Assembly: GCA_017999135.1 (NCBI GenBank)
Contig: JAGOBT010000130.1
Coordinates: 1-7,902 of the forward strand
Source of the DNA: Burkholderiaceae bacterium
GTDB taxonomy: Bacteria; Pseudomonadota; Gammaproteobacteria; Burkholderiales; Burkholderiaceae_C
DNA: 7,902 nt
Direction: 5' to 3'
The notes below the pieces were generated by a model. The model saw only the letters and a list, made by a program, of their open reading frames with translations. It ran no database searches and had not been told where the DNA came from. The position numbers were made by a program, and so were the translations under genes. This document shows, one piece after another, positions 1 to 6,319 of the stretch. Within the stretch, counting starts at the first letter, position 1, and each line of letters begins with the position of its first letter.

Positions 1-653
1 TGACGGTGCAGGCCATCATCGGCGAGGCGCTGACCATCCACAAGCTCACGCCCGACCCGGCGGCCTACGAGGCGCGCATCGTCGACCTGCTGCAGACGGT
101 GGGGCTGTCGGCCGACCACCTGCGGCGTTATCCGCATGAGTTCTCGGGCGGCCAGCGCCAACGGATCGGCATTGCCCGGGCGCTGGCGGTCAACCCCAAG
201 CTGATCGTCTGCGACGAGGCGGTGAGCGCGCTCGACGTGTCGATCCAGGCCCAGGTGATCAACCTGCTGGAAGACCTGCAGAGCCAATTCGGCCTGACGT
301 ATCTCTTCATCGCCCACGACCTGAGCGTGGTCGAGCACATCAGCGACCGGGTGGCGGTGATGTACCTGGGCCGCATCGTCGAGATTGCGGCGTCGAAGGA
401 CCTGTACACCCGGCCGCAGCACCCCTACACCGAGGCACTGCTGTCGGCCGTGCCCATCCCTGACCCGACGGTCAAGCGCAAGCGCATTCCGCTGCAGGGC
501 GACGTGCCGAACCCGATCAAGCCGCCGCCGGGCTGCCACTTCCACACCCGCTGCCCGATGGCGCAGAAGGGGCTGTGCGACGTGCAGTCGCCGGTGCTGA
601 AGCCGGCCGGCGCCGACGGCCACATGGTGGCCTGCCACCTGCGACCGGCCTGA
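1..653 (+). CDS. Oligopeptide/dipeptide ABC transporter ATP-binding protein, OppF/DppF type (5' end missing)
   Basis: This is the ATPase subunit of a peptide-type ABC importer; it hydrolyses ATP on the cytoplasmic face of the inner membrane to drive uptake. The reading frame is already open at the left edge (first whole codon at base 3), so the start and the Walker A motif lie outside the window. Visible motifs, in order: the ABC signature [15 protein letters not shown] (from about base 141), Walker B plus D-loop [12 protein letters not shown] (201-236), and the switch histidine in [11 protein letters not shown] (codon at 315). The C-terminal oligopeptide-transporter extension ([15 protein letters not shown]) follows. 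It ends in a cysteine set, with codons at 534, 552, 576 and 633. Similar C-terminal cysteines bind an iron-sulfur cluster in some Opp/Dpp ATPases. The wording of the signature and Walker B regions is closer to OppF/DppF than OppD, but the transported substrate cannot be told. About 216 residues are visible of a family length near 330. Permease and binding-protein genes are presumably to the left. Confidence 0.93.
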   Translation, partial: TVQAIIGEALTIHKLTPDPAAYEARIVDLLQTVGLSADHLRRYPHEFSGGQRQRIGIARALAVNPKLIVCDEAVSALDVSIQAQVINLLEDLQSQFGLTYLFIAHDLSVVEHISDRVAVMYLGRIVEIAASKDLYTRPQHPYTEALLSAVPIPDPTVKRKRIPLQGDVPNPIKPPPGCHFHTRCPMAQKGLCDVQSPVLKPAGADGHMVACHLRPA

Positions 654-659
654 CCTGGG

Positions 660-686
660 GCGGCGCCGCGTGGCGCGTGGCGCCGC
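660..686 (+). terminator. GC-rich hairpin after the ABC ATPase gene (possible terminator)
   Basis: An 8-bp perfect inverted repeat pairs 660-667 (GCGGCGCC) with 679-686 (GGCGCCGC) around an 11-base loop. It starts six bases after the TGA stop of the ATPase gene. There is no T-tract after it, so it does not fit a classical intrinsic terminator. The surrounding bases are so GC-rich that alternative pairings exist. The position between two same-strand genes of unrelated function is the main argument for a termination or RNA-processing role. Confidence 0.3.
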
Positions 687-723
687 GGGCGGGCGCCCGA
701 CGGCCAGCCGGCAGAATGCCGCC

Positions 724-2661
724 ATGGCCAAAGACTTCGACTCCATGGAAGACAGCAACCGCAGCGGCAATGCGCCGTGGCACGCGGTGTCCGATCCTGC
801 CCGGCGGGTGTGGCTGCAAGGCGGGCTGGGCGCGGCGCTGGCTGCCGCCTTCGGGCCGCTGGCAGCGGGGTTGTCGGGCTGCGCCACGGCAGGGGGCGGC
901 GGGCCGAAGCTCGGCTTCCAGTCGGTGCCGCCCACACGCGCCGACACGGTGGTGGTGCCACCCGGCTACACCGCCCAGGTGGTCGCGCCCTGGGGCGAGC
1001 CCGTGGGCATCGCCGGCAACATGCCGGCCTGGCGGCCCGATGCATCGAACAGCGCCGCCGACCAGGCGGTGCAGATGGGCATGCACCACGACGGCCTGCA
1101 CTTCTACCCGCTGGGCACCGGCGCCGAGGCCAGCCGCCGCGGCCTGCTGGTGATGAACCACGAGTACACCGACGACGGCCTGCTGCACCCTGGCGGACTG
1201 GCCGACTGGTCGGCCGAGAAGGTGCGCAAGGGGCAGGCGGCGCATGGCGTGTCGGTGGTCGAGGTGGCGCTGGGCGCGGATGGTTGGCAGCTGGTGCGGC
1301 CGTCGCGCCATGCGCGCCGCTTCACCGCCAGCACGCCGTTCGCCGTGGGCGGCCCGGCCGCGGGCCATCCGCTGATGCGCACCGCCGCCGACCCCAGCGG
1401 CCGCACGGTGCTGGGCACGCTGAACAACTGCGCATCGGGGATGACCCCCTGGGGCACCTACCTGTCGGGCGAGGAGAACTTCGCCTTCTACTTCAATGGT
1501 CCGGCGCAGCCTGACGCCCACCAGCGCCGCTGGGGCATCCGCCCCACCGACTCCATGCGCTGGCACCTGCACGACGAGCGCTTCGACGCCGGCAGGCACC
1601 CGAATGAGCCCAACCGCTTCGGCTGGGTGGTCGAGATCGACCCGCACGATCCGGCCAGCACGCCGGTCAAGCGCACCGCGCTGGGCCGAGCCGCCCATGA
1701 AGGCGCCTGGGTGGCCACCACCCGCGATGGCCGCGCCGTGGTCTACAGCGGCGAGGACGCCCGCTTCGAATCCATCTACAAGTTCGTCAGCCGCGACCGC
1801 ATCGCGCCGGGCGGCGGAAACCTGACCAAGGCCCAGGCGAATGCCACGCTGCTGGACCACGGCACGCTCTACGTCGCCCGCTTCGACGCCGACGGCACCG
1901 GCCGCTGGCTGCCGCTGGTGCATGGCCAGGGCCCGCTGACGGCCACCAATGGCTTTGCCGACCAGGGCGAGGTGGTGATCAAGGCGCGCCAGGCCAGCGA
2001 CCTGCTGGGCGCCACCAAGATGGACCGGCCCGAGTGGCTGGCCATCGACCCGAAGACCCGTGAAGTGTTCTGCACCCTCACCAACAACAGCAGCCGCGGC
2101 CGGGCAGGCGCGCCGGGGGTGGACGCGGCCAATCCGCGCGCCAACAACGTGATGGGCCAGATCATCCGCTGGGTGGACGACGGCGACTTCGACGGCACCA
2201 GCCTGCGCTGGAACCATCTGCTGCTGGCCGGCGACCCGGCGCAGGCCCGCGCCGAGGCGCAGGGCAATGTGCGCGGCGATGTCTTCGCTTGCCCCGACGG
2301 CCTGGCCTTCGACCAGCGTGGCGTGCTGTGGATCCAGACCGACATGTCGTCGTCGGCCATGCACCAGGGAGAGCTGGCGCGCTTCGGCAACAACCAGATG
2401 CTGGCCTGCGACACCGCCAGCGGCGAGATCCGCCGCTTCCTCACCGGCCCGGTGGGCTGCGAGATCACCGGCTGCACCTTCACGCCCGATGGCCGCACCA
2501 TGTTCATCAACGTGCAGCACCCGGGGGAATCGCCCAGCGAGCGCAGCGACCCGGCCCAGCCCACCCGCTTTTCCAACTGGCCCGATGGCCCCGGCGCCAC
2601 GCGGCCGCGGTCGGCCACGGTGGTGATCCGCAAGGCCGACGGCGGCCTCATCGGCACATGA
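724..2661 (+). CDS. PhoX-family (DUF839) protein, Tat-exported and probably a lipoprotein; putative alkaline phosphatase
   Basis: The 645-residue product matches the PhoX/DUF839 family. Characterised PhoX enzymes are calcium- and iron-dependent phosphatases that release phosphate from organic phosphoesters outside the cytoplasm. Family landmarks: MNHEYTDDGLL (residues 144-154), NNCASGMTPWGTYLSGEENF (234-253), AHEGAW (324-329), YSGEDARFESIYKFV (341-355), RPEWLAIDP (435-443), CPDGLAFD (523-530) and FTPDGRTMFINVQHPGE (586-602). C236 sits in the segment that, as I recall, supplies the cysteine iron ligand in PhoX. The N-terminus carries RRVWLQGG (R27-R28) before a hydrophobic stretch, a twin-arginine signal, ending in LSGC (C53), a good lipobox. 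The ATG at 724 is preferred: a GTG 18 codons upstream only adds an Arg/Gly-rich leader, and an ATG at 745 would leave a shorter n-region. No strong Shine-Dalgarno is seen, and I see no Pho box in the 70-bp gap upstream. Some DUF839 proteins have no proven phosphatase activity, so the substrate is uncertain. Confidence 0.88.
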   Translation: MAKDFDSMEDSNRSGNAPWHAVSDPARRVWLQGGLGAALAAAFGPLAAGLSGCATAGGGGPKLGFQSVPPTRADTVVVPPGYTAQVVAPWGEPVGIAGNMPAWRPDASNSAADQAVQMGMHHDGLHFYPLGTGAEASRRGLLVMNHEYTDDGLLHPGGLADWSAEKVRKGQAAHGVSVVEVALGADGWQLVRPSRHARRFTASTPFAVGGPAAGHPLMRTAADPSGRTVLGTLNNCASGMTPWGTYLSGEENFAFYFNGPAQPDAHQRRWGIRPTDSMRWHLHDERFDAGRHPNEPNRFGWVVEIDPHDPASTPVKRTALGRAAHEGAWVATTRDGRAVVYSGEDARFESIYKFVSRDRIAPGGGNLTKAQANATLLDHGTLYVARFDADGTGRWLPLVHGQGPLTATNGFADQGEVVIKARQASDLLGATKMDRPEWLAIDPKTREVFCTLTNNSSRGRAGAPGVDAANPRANNVMGQIIRWVDDGDFDGTSLRWNHLLLAGDPAQARAEAQGNVRGDVFACPDGLAFDQRGVLWIQTDMSSSAMHQGELARFGNNQMLACDTASGEIRRFLTGPVGCEITGCTFTPDGRTMFINVQHPGESPSERSDPAQPTRFSNWPDGPGATRPRSATVVIRKADGGLIGT

Positions 2662-2702
2662 GCGGCACCTGAGCGGCACCCGAGCGGGACCCGAGCCACC
2701 AA
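2659..2702 (+). repeat. Four-unit degenerate 11-bp tandem repeat across the stop codon of the PhoX-family gene
   Basis: Units are TGAGCGGCACC (2659-2669), TGAGCGGCACC (2670-2680), CGAGCGGGACC (2681-2691) and CGAGCCACCAA (2692-2702). The first two are identical, the third differs at two positions, and the fourth is eroded. The array starts exactly at the TGA stop and nearly fills the 45-bp gap before the methyltransferase gene, where a ribosome-binding site would be expected. It looks like slippage-type duplication of the 3' end of the gene. Confidence 0.7.
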
Positions 2703-2706
2703 CGCC

Positions 2707-3807
2707 ATGCGCATCGCCGACATCCAGCAGCGCCTGCAGGCCCTGGGCGCCAAGCCGGTGCACCAGCAGCGGGTGCTGCGCCACTGGACGCATGCGCTGC
2801 CGCACACCCACAACAAGCGCCAGCCCGAGCACTGGCTGCCCAAGGCGGTGCTGGACGATCTGCCCGCGCTGGACGCCGACCTGGCCGGCCTGGTGCGCCT
2901 GCACAGCCGCCACCCGGCCGAGGACGGATCGGAGCGCCTGCTGCTGGCCCTGGCCGACGGCCAGACGGTGGAGGCGGTGCTGCTGCAGCCCGGGCGCACG
3001 CCGGGGCTGTGCGTCAGCAGCCAGGTGGGTTGCGCGGTGGGCTGCCAGTTCTGCATGACCGGCGTGGGCGGCCTGCTGCGCCAGCTGGGCAGCGCCGAGA
3101 TCGTGGCCCAGGTGGCGCTGGCGCGGGCGCTGCGGCCGGTGCACAAGGTGGTGTTCATGGGCATGGGCGAGCCGGCGCACAACCTGGACAACGTGCTCGA
3201 GGCCATCCAGCTGCTGGGCACGGTGGGCCAGATCGGCCACAAGAACCTGGTCTTCTCGACCGTGGGCGACCCGCGCGCCTTCACCGCGCTGATGGCCCTG
3301 ACCAAAGGACAGGTGCGGCCGGCGCTGGCGCTGTCGCTGCACACCACCGATGCGGCGCTGCGCGAGCGCCTGCTGCCGCGCGCGCCCAGGCTCACGCCCG
3401 ACGAACTGGTGGACCAGGCCGACGCCTATGCCCGCACCACCGGCTACCCGGTGCAATACCAGTGGACGCTGCTGGACGGCGTGAACGACAGCGACGACGA
3501 ACTGGCCGGCATCGAGCGCCTGCTGGCCGGCCGCTTCGGCGTGCTGAACCTGATCCCGTGGAACACGGTGGACGGCATGCCGTTCCAGCGCCCCAGCTGG
3601 GAACGCGCCGCCGCGATGGCGCGGCACCTGCACCGCCGCGGCATCCTGACCAAGCTGCGGCATTCGGCCGGGCAGGATGTGGAGGGTGGCTGCGGCCAGC
3701 TGCGTGCACGTGCAGCGGCCTCGGATGGCGTGCCGGTGGCAGCGCCCACCAGCCGCCGCACCACGCCGGTCAAGCCGCCTGCAGAAACCCCAGCAGCAGG
3801 CGATTGA
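2707..3807 (+). CDS. RlmN-like radical-SAM RNA methyltransferase (divergent paralogue)
   Basis: The 366-residue protein belongs to the RlmN/Cfr group of radical-SAM enzymes, which methylate carbon 2 or 8 of adenine in RNA in the cytoplasm. RlmN itself makes 2-methyladenosine at A2503 of 23S rRNA and A37 of some tRNAs. The 4Fe-4S motif CxxxCxxC is C109, C113 and C116 (GCAVGCQFCMTG). C102 (LCVSSQVGC) and C329 (GGCGQL) match the two cysteines RlmN uses for methyl transfer (C118 and C355 in E. coli), so the catalytic set is complete. The SAM-binding GMGEP motif reads GMGEPAHN rather than the usual GMGEPLxN. The segment that in RlmN reads like STSG is STVGDPRAF here, and the C-terminal KTRGDDIDAACGQL-type segment reads KLRHSAGQDVEGGCGQL. 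These differences suggest a second, divergent paralogue rather than the housekeeping RlmN. The last roughly 30 residues are a Pro/Thr/Ala-rich tail. The start codon lies 45 bp after the PhoX-family gene with no clear Shine-Dalgarno, so co-transcription is likely. Confidence 0.87.
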   Translation: MRIADIQQRLQALGAKPVHQQRVLRHWTHALPHTHNKRQPEHWLPKAVLDDLPALDADLAGLVRLHSRHPAEDGSERLLLALADGQTVEAVLLQPGRTPGLCVSSQVGCAVGCQFCMTGVGGLLRQLGSAEIVAQVALARALRPVHKVVFMGMGEPAHNLDNVLEAIQLLGTVGQIGHKNLVFSTVGDPRAFTALMALTKGQVRPALALSLHTTDAALRERLLPRAPRLTPDELVDQADAYARTTGYPVQYQWTLLDGVNDSDDELAGIERLLAGRFGVLNLIPWNTVDGMPFQRPSWERAAAMARHLHRRGILTKLRHSAGQDVEGGCGQLRARAAASDGVPVAAPTSRRTTPVKPPAETPAAGD

Positions 3808-4954
3808 CGGCTTCGGCTTGTTCCTGCTGCACCCAGTGGCCGGCGCCGGGCAGCAGGTGGCAGCCGCGCAGGTCGGCGCAGGCACCGGCCTGCATCGCGG
3901 CGAAGGCGCCGGGCCGCTGGTGGATGCCCCAGTCGGCCGCGCCGGCGATGAACAGCGCCGGCACGGTGATGGCGCGGCCGGCCATCAGCTGCAGCTCGGC
4001 CTGGCCGGCGGGGTCGGTGCTGTTGCGGTACCAGTTCAGCCCGCCCTGGAAGCCGGTGCGGGCGTACTCGGCCACGTAGACCGCCAGCGCGTCGTCGGGC
4101 AGCCAGCGGCAGGCGGCGACCTGGTCCGGCGTGGGCATGTGCGGCGCCACCGTCGACGGCATGGTCTCGGCCGCGTCCATCACGTAGTAGGTGGGCAGCG
4201 TGGCCAGGGCCTCGGCCGTCCAGCCGGGCAGCGGGCGGGGATGGTTGCCGGGCCAGTCGGCGCTCTTGTGGTGGTAGTAGGCGCGCAGGAAGGCGTGCAG
4301 GCCCTGTGGCGGGTGGTCCATCTCGGCGGCGCTGGTCGGCCGGCTGTAGTACCACTGGTAGTGCAGGCGTGGGCGCGGCAGCGCGGCCAGGGCAGCATGC
4401 ACATCGGGCGCCGGGCGCGGCGGGTGGTTTGGCGTGCCAAACGGCAACCCTGGCGGGCCGCCGAATGTGCCAAGCGGCAGCCCTGGCGGGCCGCCGAAGG
4501 GCGCGCTCATCAGCACCACGCGCGGAAACACATCGGGCCGCAGCAGCGCGCACCAGGCCGCCAGCGGCGAGCCGAAGTCATGCCCCACCACCGCATGCAC
4601 CTGGCGGTGGCCCAGGGCCAGCATCAGGGCCAGCATGTCGCGCACCAGGCTGAACCAGCGGTAGGGCGCCACCGGGGCGTCGGCGCCCGGCGCCCAGCCC
4701 GTGGTTCGGCCATAACCACGCAGGTCGGGCGCGATGGCATGGAAGCCAGCCGCCGCCAGCGTCGGCAGCTGGTGGCGCCAGCTGTACGCCAGCTCGGGAA
4801 AGCCGTGCAGCAGCAGCACCACCGGGCGGCCTGGCACCCCGTGGCCGGCTTCGAGCAGGTGCATGCGCAGGCCGTTGATGCCGGGCACGAAGCCGCTGCG
4901 CACGCCGGGCGGCAGCAGGTGGGCGGGCAGCGGGTCCGGCAGGTCGGTGGGCAT
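3770..4954 (-). CDS. Alpha/beta hydrolase, soluble epoxide hydrolase-like
   Basis: The 394-residue product is an alpha/beta-hydrolase-fold enzyme of the epoxide hydrolase group, which opens epoxides to diols via a covalent aspartate ester. Seen in order: oxyanion motif HGFPE (H50-E54), DLRGYGRT (77-84), nucleophile elbow VGHDFGS with D126, lid segment HYQWYY (198-203), GLNWYRN with Y309 (the lid-tyrosine position typical of epoxide hydrolases), the acid D341 in GAADWG, and the catalytic histidine H373 in GAGHW. An aspartate nucleophile with lid tyrosines points to epoxide hydrolase; haloalkane or fluoroacetate dehalogenase is less likely. The start at 4954 is chosen because GGAG lies about seven bases upstream; an in-frame ATG at 5002 lacks this and would run through the divergent spacer. 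Between the core domain and the lid there is an 11-residue tandem repeat (153-174). No signal peptide is seen, so it should be cytoplasmic. The 3' end overlaps the convergent methyltransferase gene by 38 bp. It is transcribed divergently from the acyl-CoA dehydrogenase. Confidence 0.88.
   Translation of the reverse strand: MPTDLPDPLPAHLLPPGVRSGFVPGINGLRMHLLEAGHGVPGRPVVLLLHGFPELAYSWRHQLPTLAAAGFHAIAPDLRGYGRTTGWAPGADAPVAPYRWFSLVRDMLALMLALGHRQVHAVVGHDFGSPLAAWCALLRPDVFPRVVLMSAPFGGPPGLPLGTFGGPPGLPFGTPNHPPRPAPDVHAALAALPRPRLHYQWYYSRPTSAAEMDHPPQGLHAFLRAYYHHKSADWPGNHPRPLPGWTAEALATLPTYYVMDAAETMPSTVAPHMPTPDQVAACRWLPDDALAVYVAEYARTGFQGGLNWYRNSTDPAGQAELQLMAGRAITVPALFIAGAADWGIHQRPGAFAAMQAGACADLRGCHLLPGAGHWVQQEQAEAVNRLLLGFLQAA
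4433..4498 (-). repeat. Two tandem 33-bp units inside the epoxide hydrolase-like gene
   Basis: Units 4466-4498 and 4433-4465 agree at 30 of 33 bases. They encode FGGPPGLPLGT and FGGPPGLPFGT, in frame, at residues 153-174. The repeat falls just after the core strand VVLMSAPF and before the lid domain, a loop that can tolerate extra length. It looks like a recent in-frame duplication. Confidence 0.9.
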
Positions 4955-5029
4955 CGGGCGGTCTCCAGGGTGCCAGATTGTGTTGGGGCGGCGCCCTAGC
5001 ATCCGTCACCCACCCGACTGGAGCCCCGC
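4955..5029. promoter_or_regulatory. Divergent intergenic spacer between the hydrolase and dehydrogenase genes
   Basis: These 75 bp must hold the start signals for both divergent genes. Each side has a clear ribosome-binding site: GGAG at 5020-5023, six bases before the ATG at 5030, and on the minus strand GGAG (plus-strand CTCC at 4962-4965) before the ATG at 4954. A short inverted repeat, GGGC-GGC-GCCC, lies near the centre at 4986-4996. I could not pick convincing -35/-10 pairs. A shared bidirectional control region is an inference from geometry. Confidence 0.5.
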
Positions 5030-6178
5030 ATGCCACTGTCCGATGCCGAAGAAGCGCTGATCGCCCAGGCCGCCACGCTGGCGCACACCCGCATCACGCC
5101 GCTGGCACCCACCTGGGAGCGCGAGCGCCGCATCGGCCGCGAGGTGCTGGCCGAAGCGGTGGCCCTGGGCCTCACGCGGCTGCAGCTGCCGGCCAGCCAC
5201 GGCGGGCTGGACTTCAGCTTCCAGTGCAAGGCGCGGGTGGCCGAGGTGCTGGCCGCCGGCGACTTCGGCTTCTGCATGTCGTGGGTCAACACCGCCAATG
5301 TGGCGGCACTGCTGGCGCGCAAGGCCCGCCCGGCAGTGGCCGCGCGGTATGTGGACGACTTGGTGGCCGGCCGCCGCCTGGGCTGCACCGCGCTGACCGA
5401 GCCCGGCGCGGGGTCCGACTTCGCCGCCATCACCACCACCGCCACCCGGCTGCCGGGCGGTGGCTGGCGCATCGACGGCGCCAAGGCCTGGATCACCAAT
5501 GCCGCCGACGCCGACGTGGTGGTGCTGTACGCCCAGACCGAGCCCGGCAGCGGCGGGCGCGGCATCGCCGGCTTCGTGGTCGACGGCCGGCGTGCCGGCT
5601 TCATCCGCCAAGCGGGCTATGCGCTGGGCGGCCAGCACACCATCGGCACCGGCGGCTTCACGCTGGACGGCTACATCGCCAGCGACGACGAACTGCTGCA
5701 CCCGCCGGGCCAGGCCTTCAAGGCCGCGCTGGGCTCGATCAACGGCGCGCGCACCTACATCGCCGCCATGTGCTGCGGCATGGTCGGTGAGGCGCTGCGG
5801 GTGGCGCAGGCCCACGGCGCGCAGCGCCAGAGCTTCGGCGTGCCGCTGCAGCAGCACCAGGGCTGGCGCTGGCGCCTGGCCGAGGCCGCCAGCGAGCTGG
5901 CCGCCTGCCGCGCGATGGTGGCGCAGGCGGCGGAGGCCATCGACGCCGGCGCCGATGCCCAGCTGATCGCCGCCCAGGCCAAGCTGCTGGCCACGCGCAT
6001 GGCCGACCGCCAGCTGCCCGCCCTGGCCCAGGCCATGGGGGCCGAGGGCCTGCGCGAGCACCACCCGTTCGCCCGCCACCTGATGGGCGCACGGGTGGCC
6101 AACTTCGTCGACGGATCGACCGAGATGCTGCTGGAGCGCATCGCGGCGGTGATGGCACGCGGCCAGGCCGGCAGCTGA
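5030..6178 (+). CDS. Acyl-CoA dehydrogenase family protein
   Basis: This 382-residue protein has the full acyl-CoA dehydrogenase fold: FAD-dependent cytoplasmic enzymes that introduce a double bond next to the thioester of an acyl-CoA and pass electrons to electron-transfer flavoprotein. Seen: an N-terminal helical domain with GGLDFSF (58-64), the flavin-contacting CTALTEPGAGSD (119-130), KAWITNA (152-158), the C-terminal-domain RQSFGVPLQQHQ (266-277), and the family signature region MGAEGLREHHPFARHLMGAR (336-355). Where medium- and short-chain enzymes have the catalytic glutamate in YEGT, this protein reads FVDGSTEM, putting aspartate (D361) at that position. The alternative site used by long-chain and isovaleryl enzymes appears to be alanine (A240 in INGART). 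The natural acyl-CoA therefore cannot be named. A GGAG six bases before the ATG supports the start. The gene is divergent from an epoxide hydrolase-like gene, which suggests catabolism of a related substrate, but this is inference. Confidence 0.92.
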   Translation: MPLSDAEEALIAQAATLAHTRITPLAPTWERERRIGREVLAEAVALGLTRLQLPASHGGLDFSFQCKARVAEVLAAGDFGFCMSWVNTANVAALLARKARPAVAARYVDDLVAGRRLGCTALTEPGAGSDFAAITTTATRLPGGGWRIDGAKAWITNAADADVVVLYAQTEPGSGGRGIAGFVVDGRRAGFIRQAGYALGGQHTIGTGGFTLDGYIASDDELLHPPGQAFKAALGSINGARTYIAAMCCGMVGEALRVAQAHGAQRQSFGVPLQQHQGWRWRLAEAASELAACRAMVAQAAEAIDAGADAQLIAAQAKLLATRMADRQLPALAQAMGAEGLREHHPFARHLMGARVANFVDGSTEMLLERIAAVMARGQAGS

Positions 6179-6192
6179 GCGCTGCACCCCGC

Positions 6193-6220
6193 CCGGTGCG
6201 GGCCGGCTGGGCCGCACCGG
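6193..6220 (+). terminator. Hairpin after the acyl-CoA dehydrogenase gene (possible terminator)
   Basis: A 9-bp perfect inverted repeat pairs 6193-6201 (CCGGTGCGG) with 6212-6220 (CCGCACCGG) around a 10-base loop. It lies 14 bases after the TGA stop of the dehydrogenase gene. No T-run follows, so it is at best a non-classical terminator. Its location between two functionally unrelated genes fits such a role. Confidence 0.45.
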
Positions 6221-6243
6221 ACCCATCTCGGGATTACCCGCAT

Positions 6244-6271
6244 TTGCAATCGATTGCACAACGCGGATGAT
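6244..6271 (+). promoter_or_regulatory. Candidate sigma-70-type promoter for tonB-exbB
   Basis: TTGCAA (6244-6249) and GATGAT (6266-6271) are separated by 16 bp, each matching four of six positions of the -35 and -10 consensus. The stretch is noticeably richer in A/T than its surroundings and ends about 50 bp before the tonB ATG. The match is modest and was found by eye. Confidence 0.35.
6245..6258. promoter_or_regulatory. Perfect 14-bp palindrome upstream of tonB (operator candidate)
   Basis: TGCAATCGATTGCA is a perfect palindrome, 61 bp before the tonB start and lying over the candidate -35 element. Genes for TonB systems are commonly repressed by Fur when iron is plentiful, and the place is right for a repressor. 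However, a 19-bp comparison with the classical Fur box matches poorly, so the regulator's identity is open. Confidence 0.45.
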
Positions 6272-6275
6272 CCGC
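6263..6275. promoter_or_regulatory. Second inverted repeat upstream of tonB (13 bp, 6-1-6)
   Basis: GCGGAT-G-ATCCGC is a perfect 6-1-6 inverted repeat beginning five bases after the 14-bp palindrome and overlapping the candidate -10 element. It could be a second operator or part of a composite one. A chance palindrome in GC-rich DNA cannot be excluded. A shorter one, CGGG-ATTA-CCCG, lies at 6229-6240. Confidence 0.35.
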
Positions 6276-6319
6276 CCGTCCTGGCCACGGCCGCCTTTGC
6301 GCGGCGCCTTCCGTCCCCC

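Noticed and set aside
517..3885. A 1122-codon open frame on the minus strand running antisense across three genes
   Set aside because: It overlaps the ABC ATPase, PhoX-family and methyltransferase genes, all with clear homology on the other strand. Its translation is Arg/Ala/His/Gln-rich with no recognisable motif. Stop-free antisense frames are expected at this GC content.
3009..4079. A 356-codon plus-strand frame overlapping the methyltransferase and the hydrolase
   Set aside because: It is a shifted frame of the methyltransferase gene that runs on into antisense of the hydrolase. The composition is Gly/Ala/Arg-biased and no family is recognisable.
4955..5002. An upstream ATG extending the hydrolase by 16 residues
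   Set aside because: The added residues do not resemble the family, and the start at 4954 has its own well-placed GGAG site.
6242..6260. A classical Fur box upstream of tonB
   Set aside because: The palindrome is in the right place, but by eye only about seven of 19 positions match the classical consensus, so the name Fur box is not supported.
6254..6319. A TTG start that would extend TonB by 22 residues
   Set aside because: It has no Shine-Dalgarno, lies within the 14-bp palindrome, and would put extra residues before the normal short cytoplasmic tail. The ATG at 6320 fits the family plan better.
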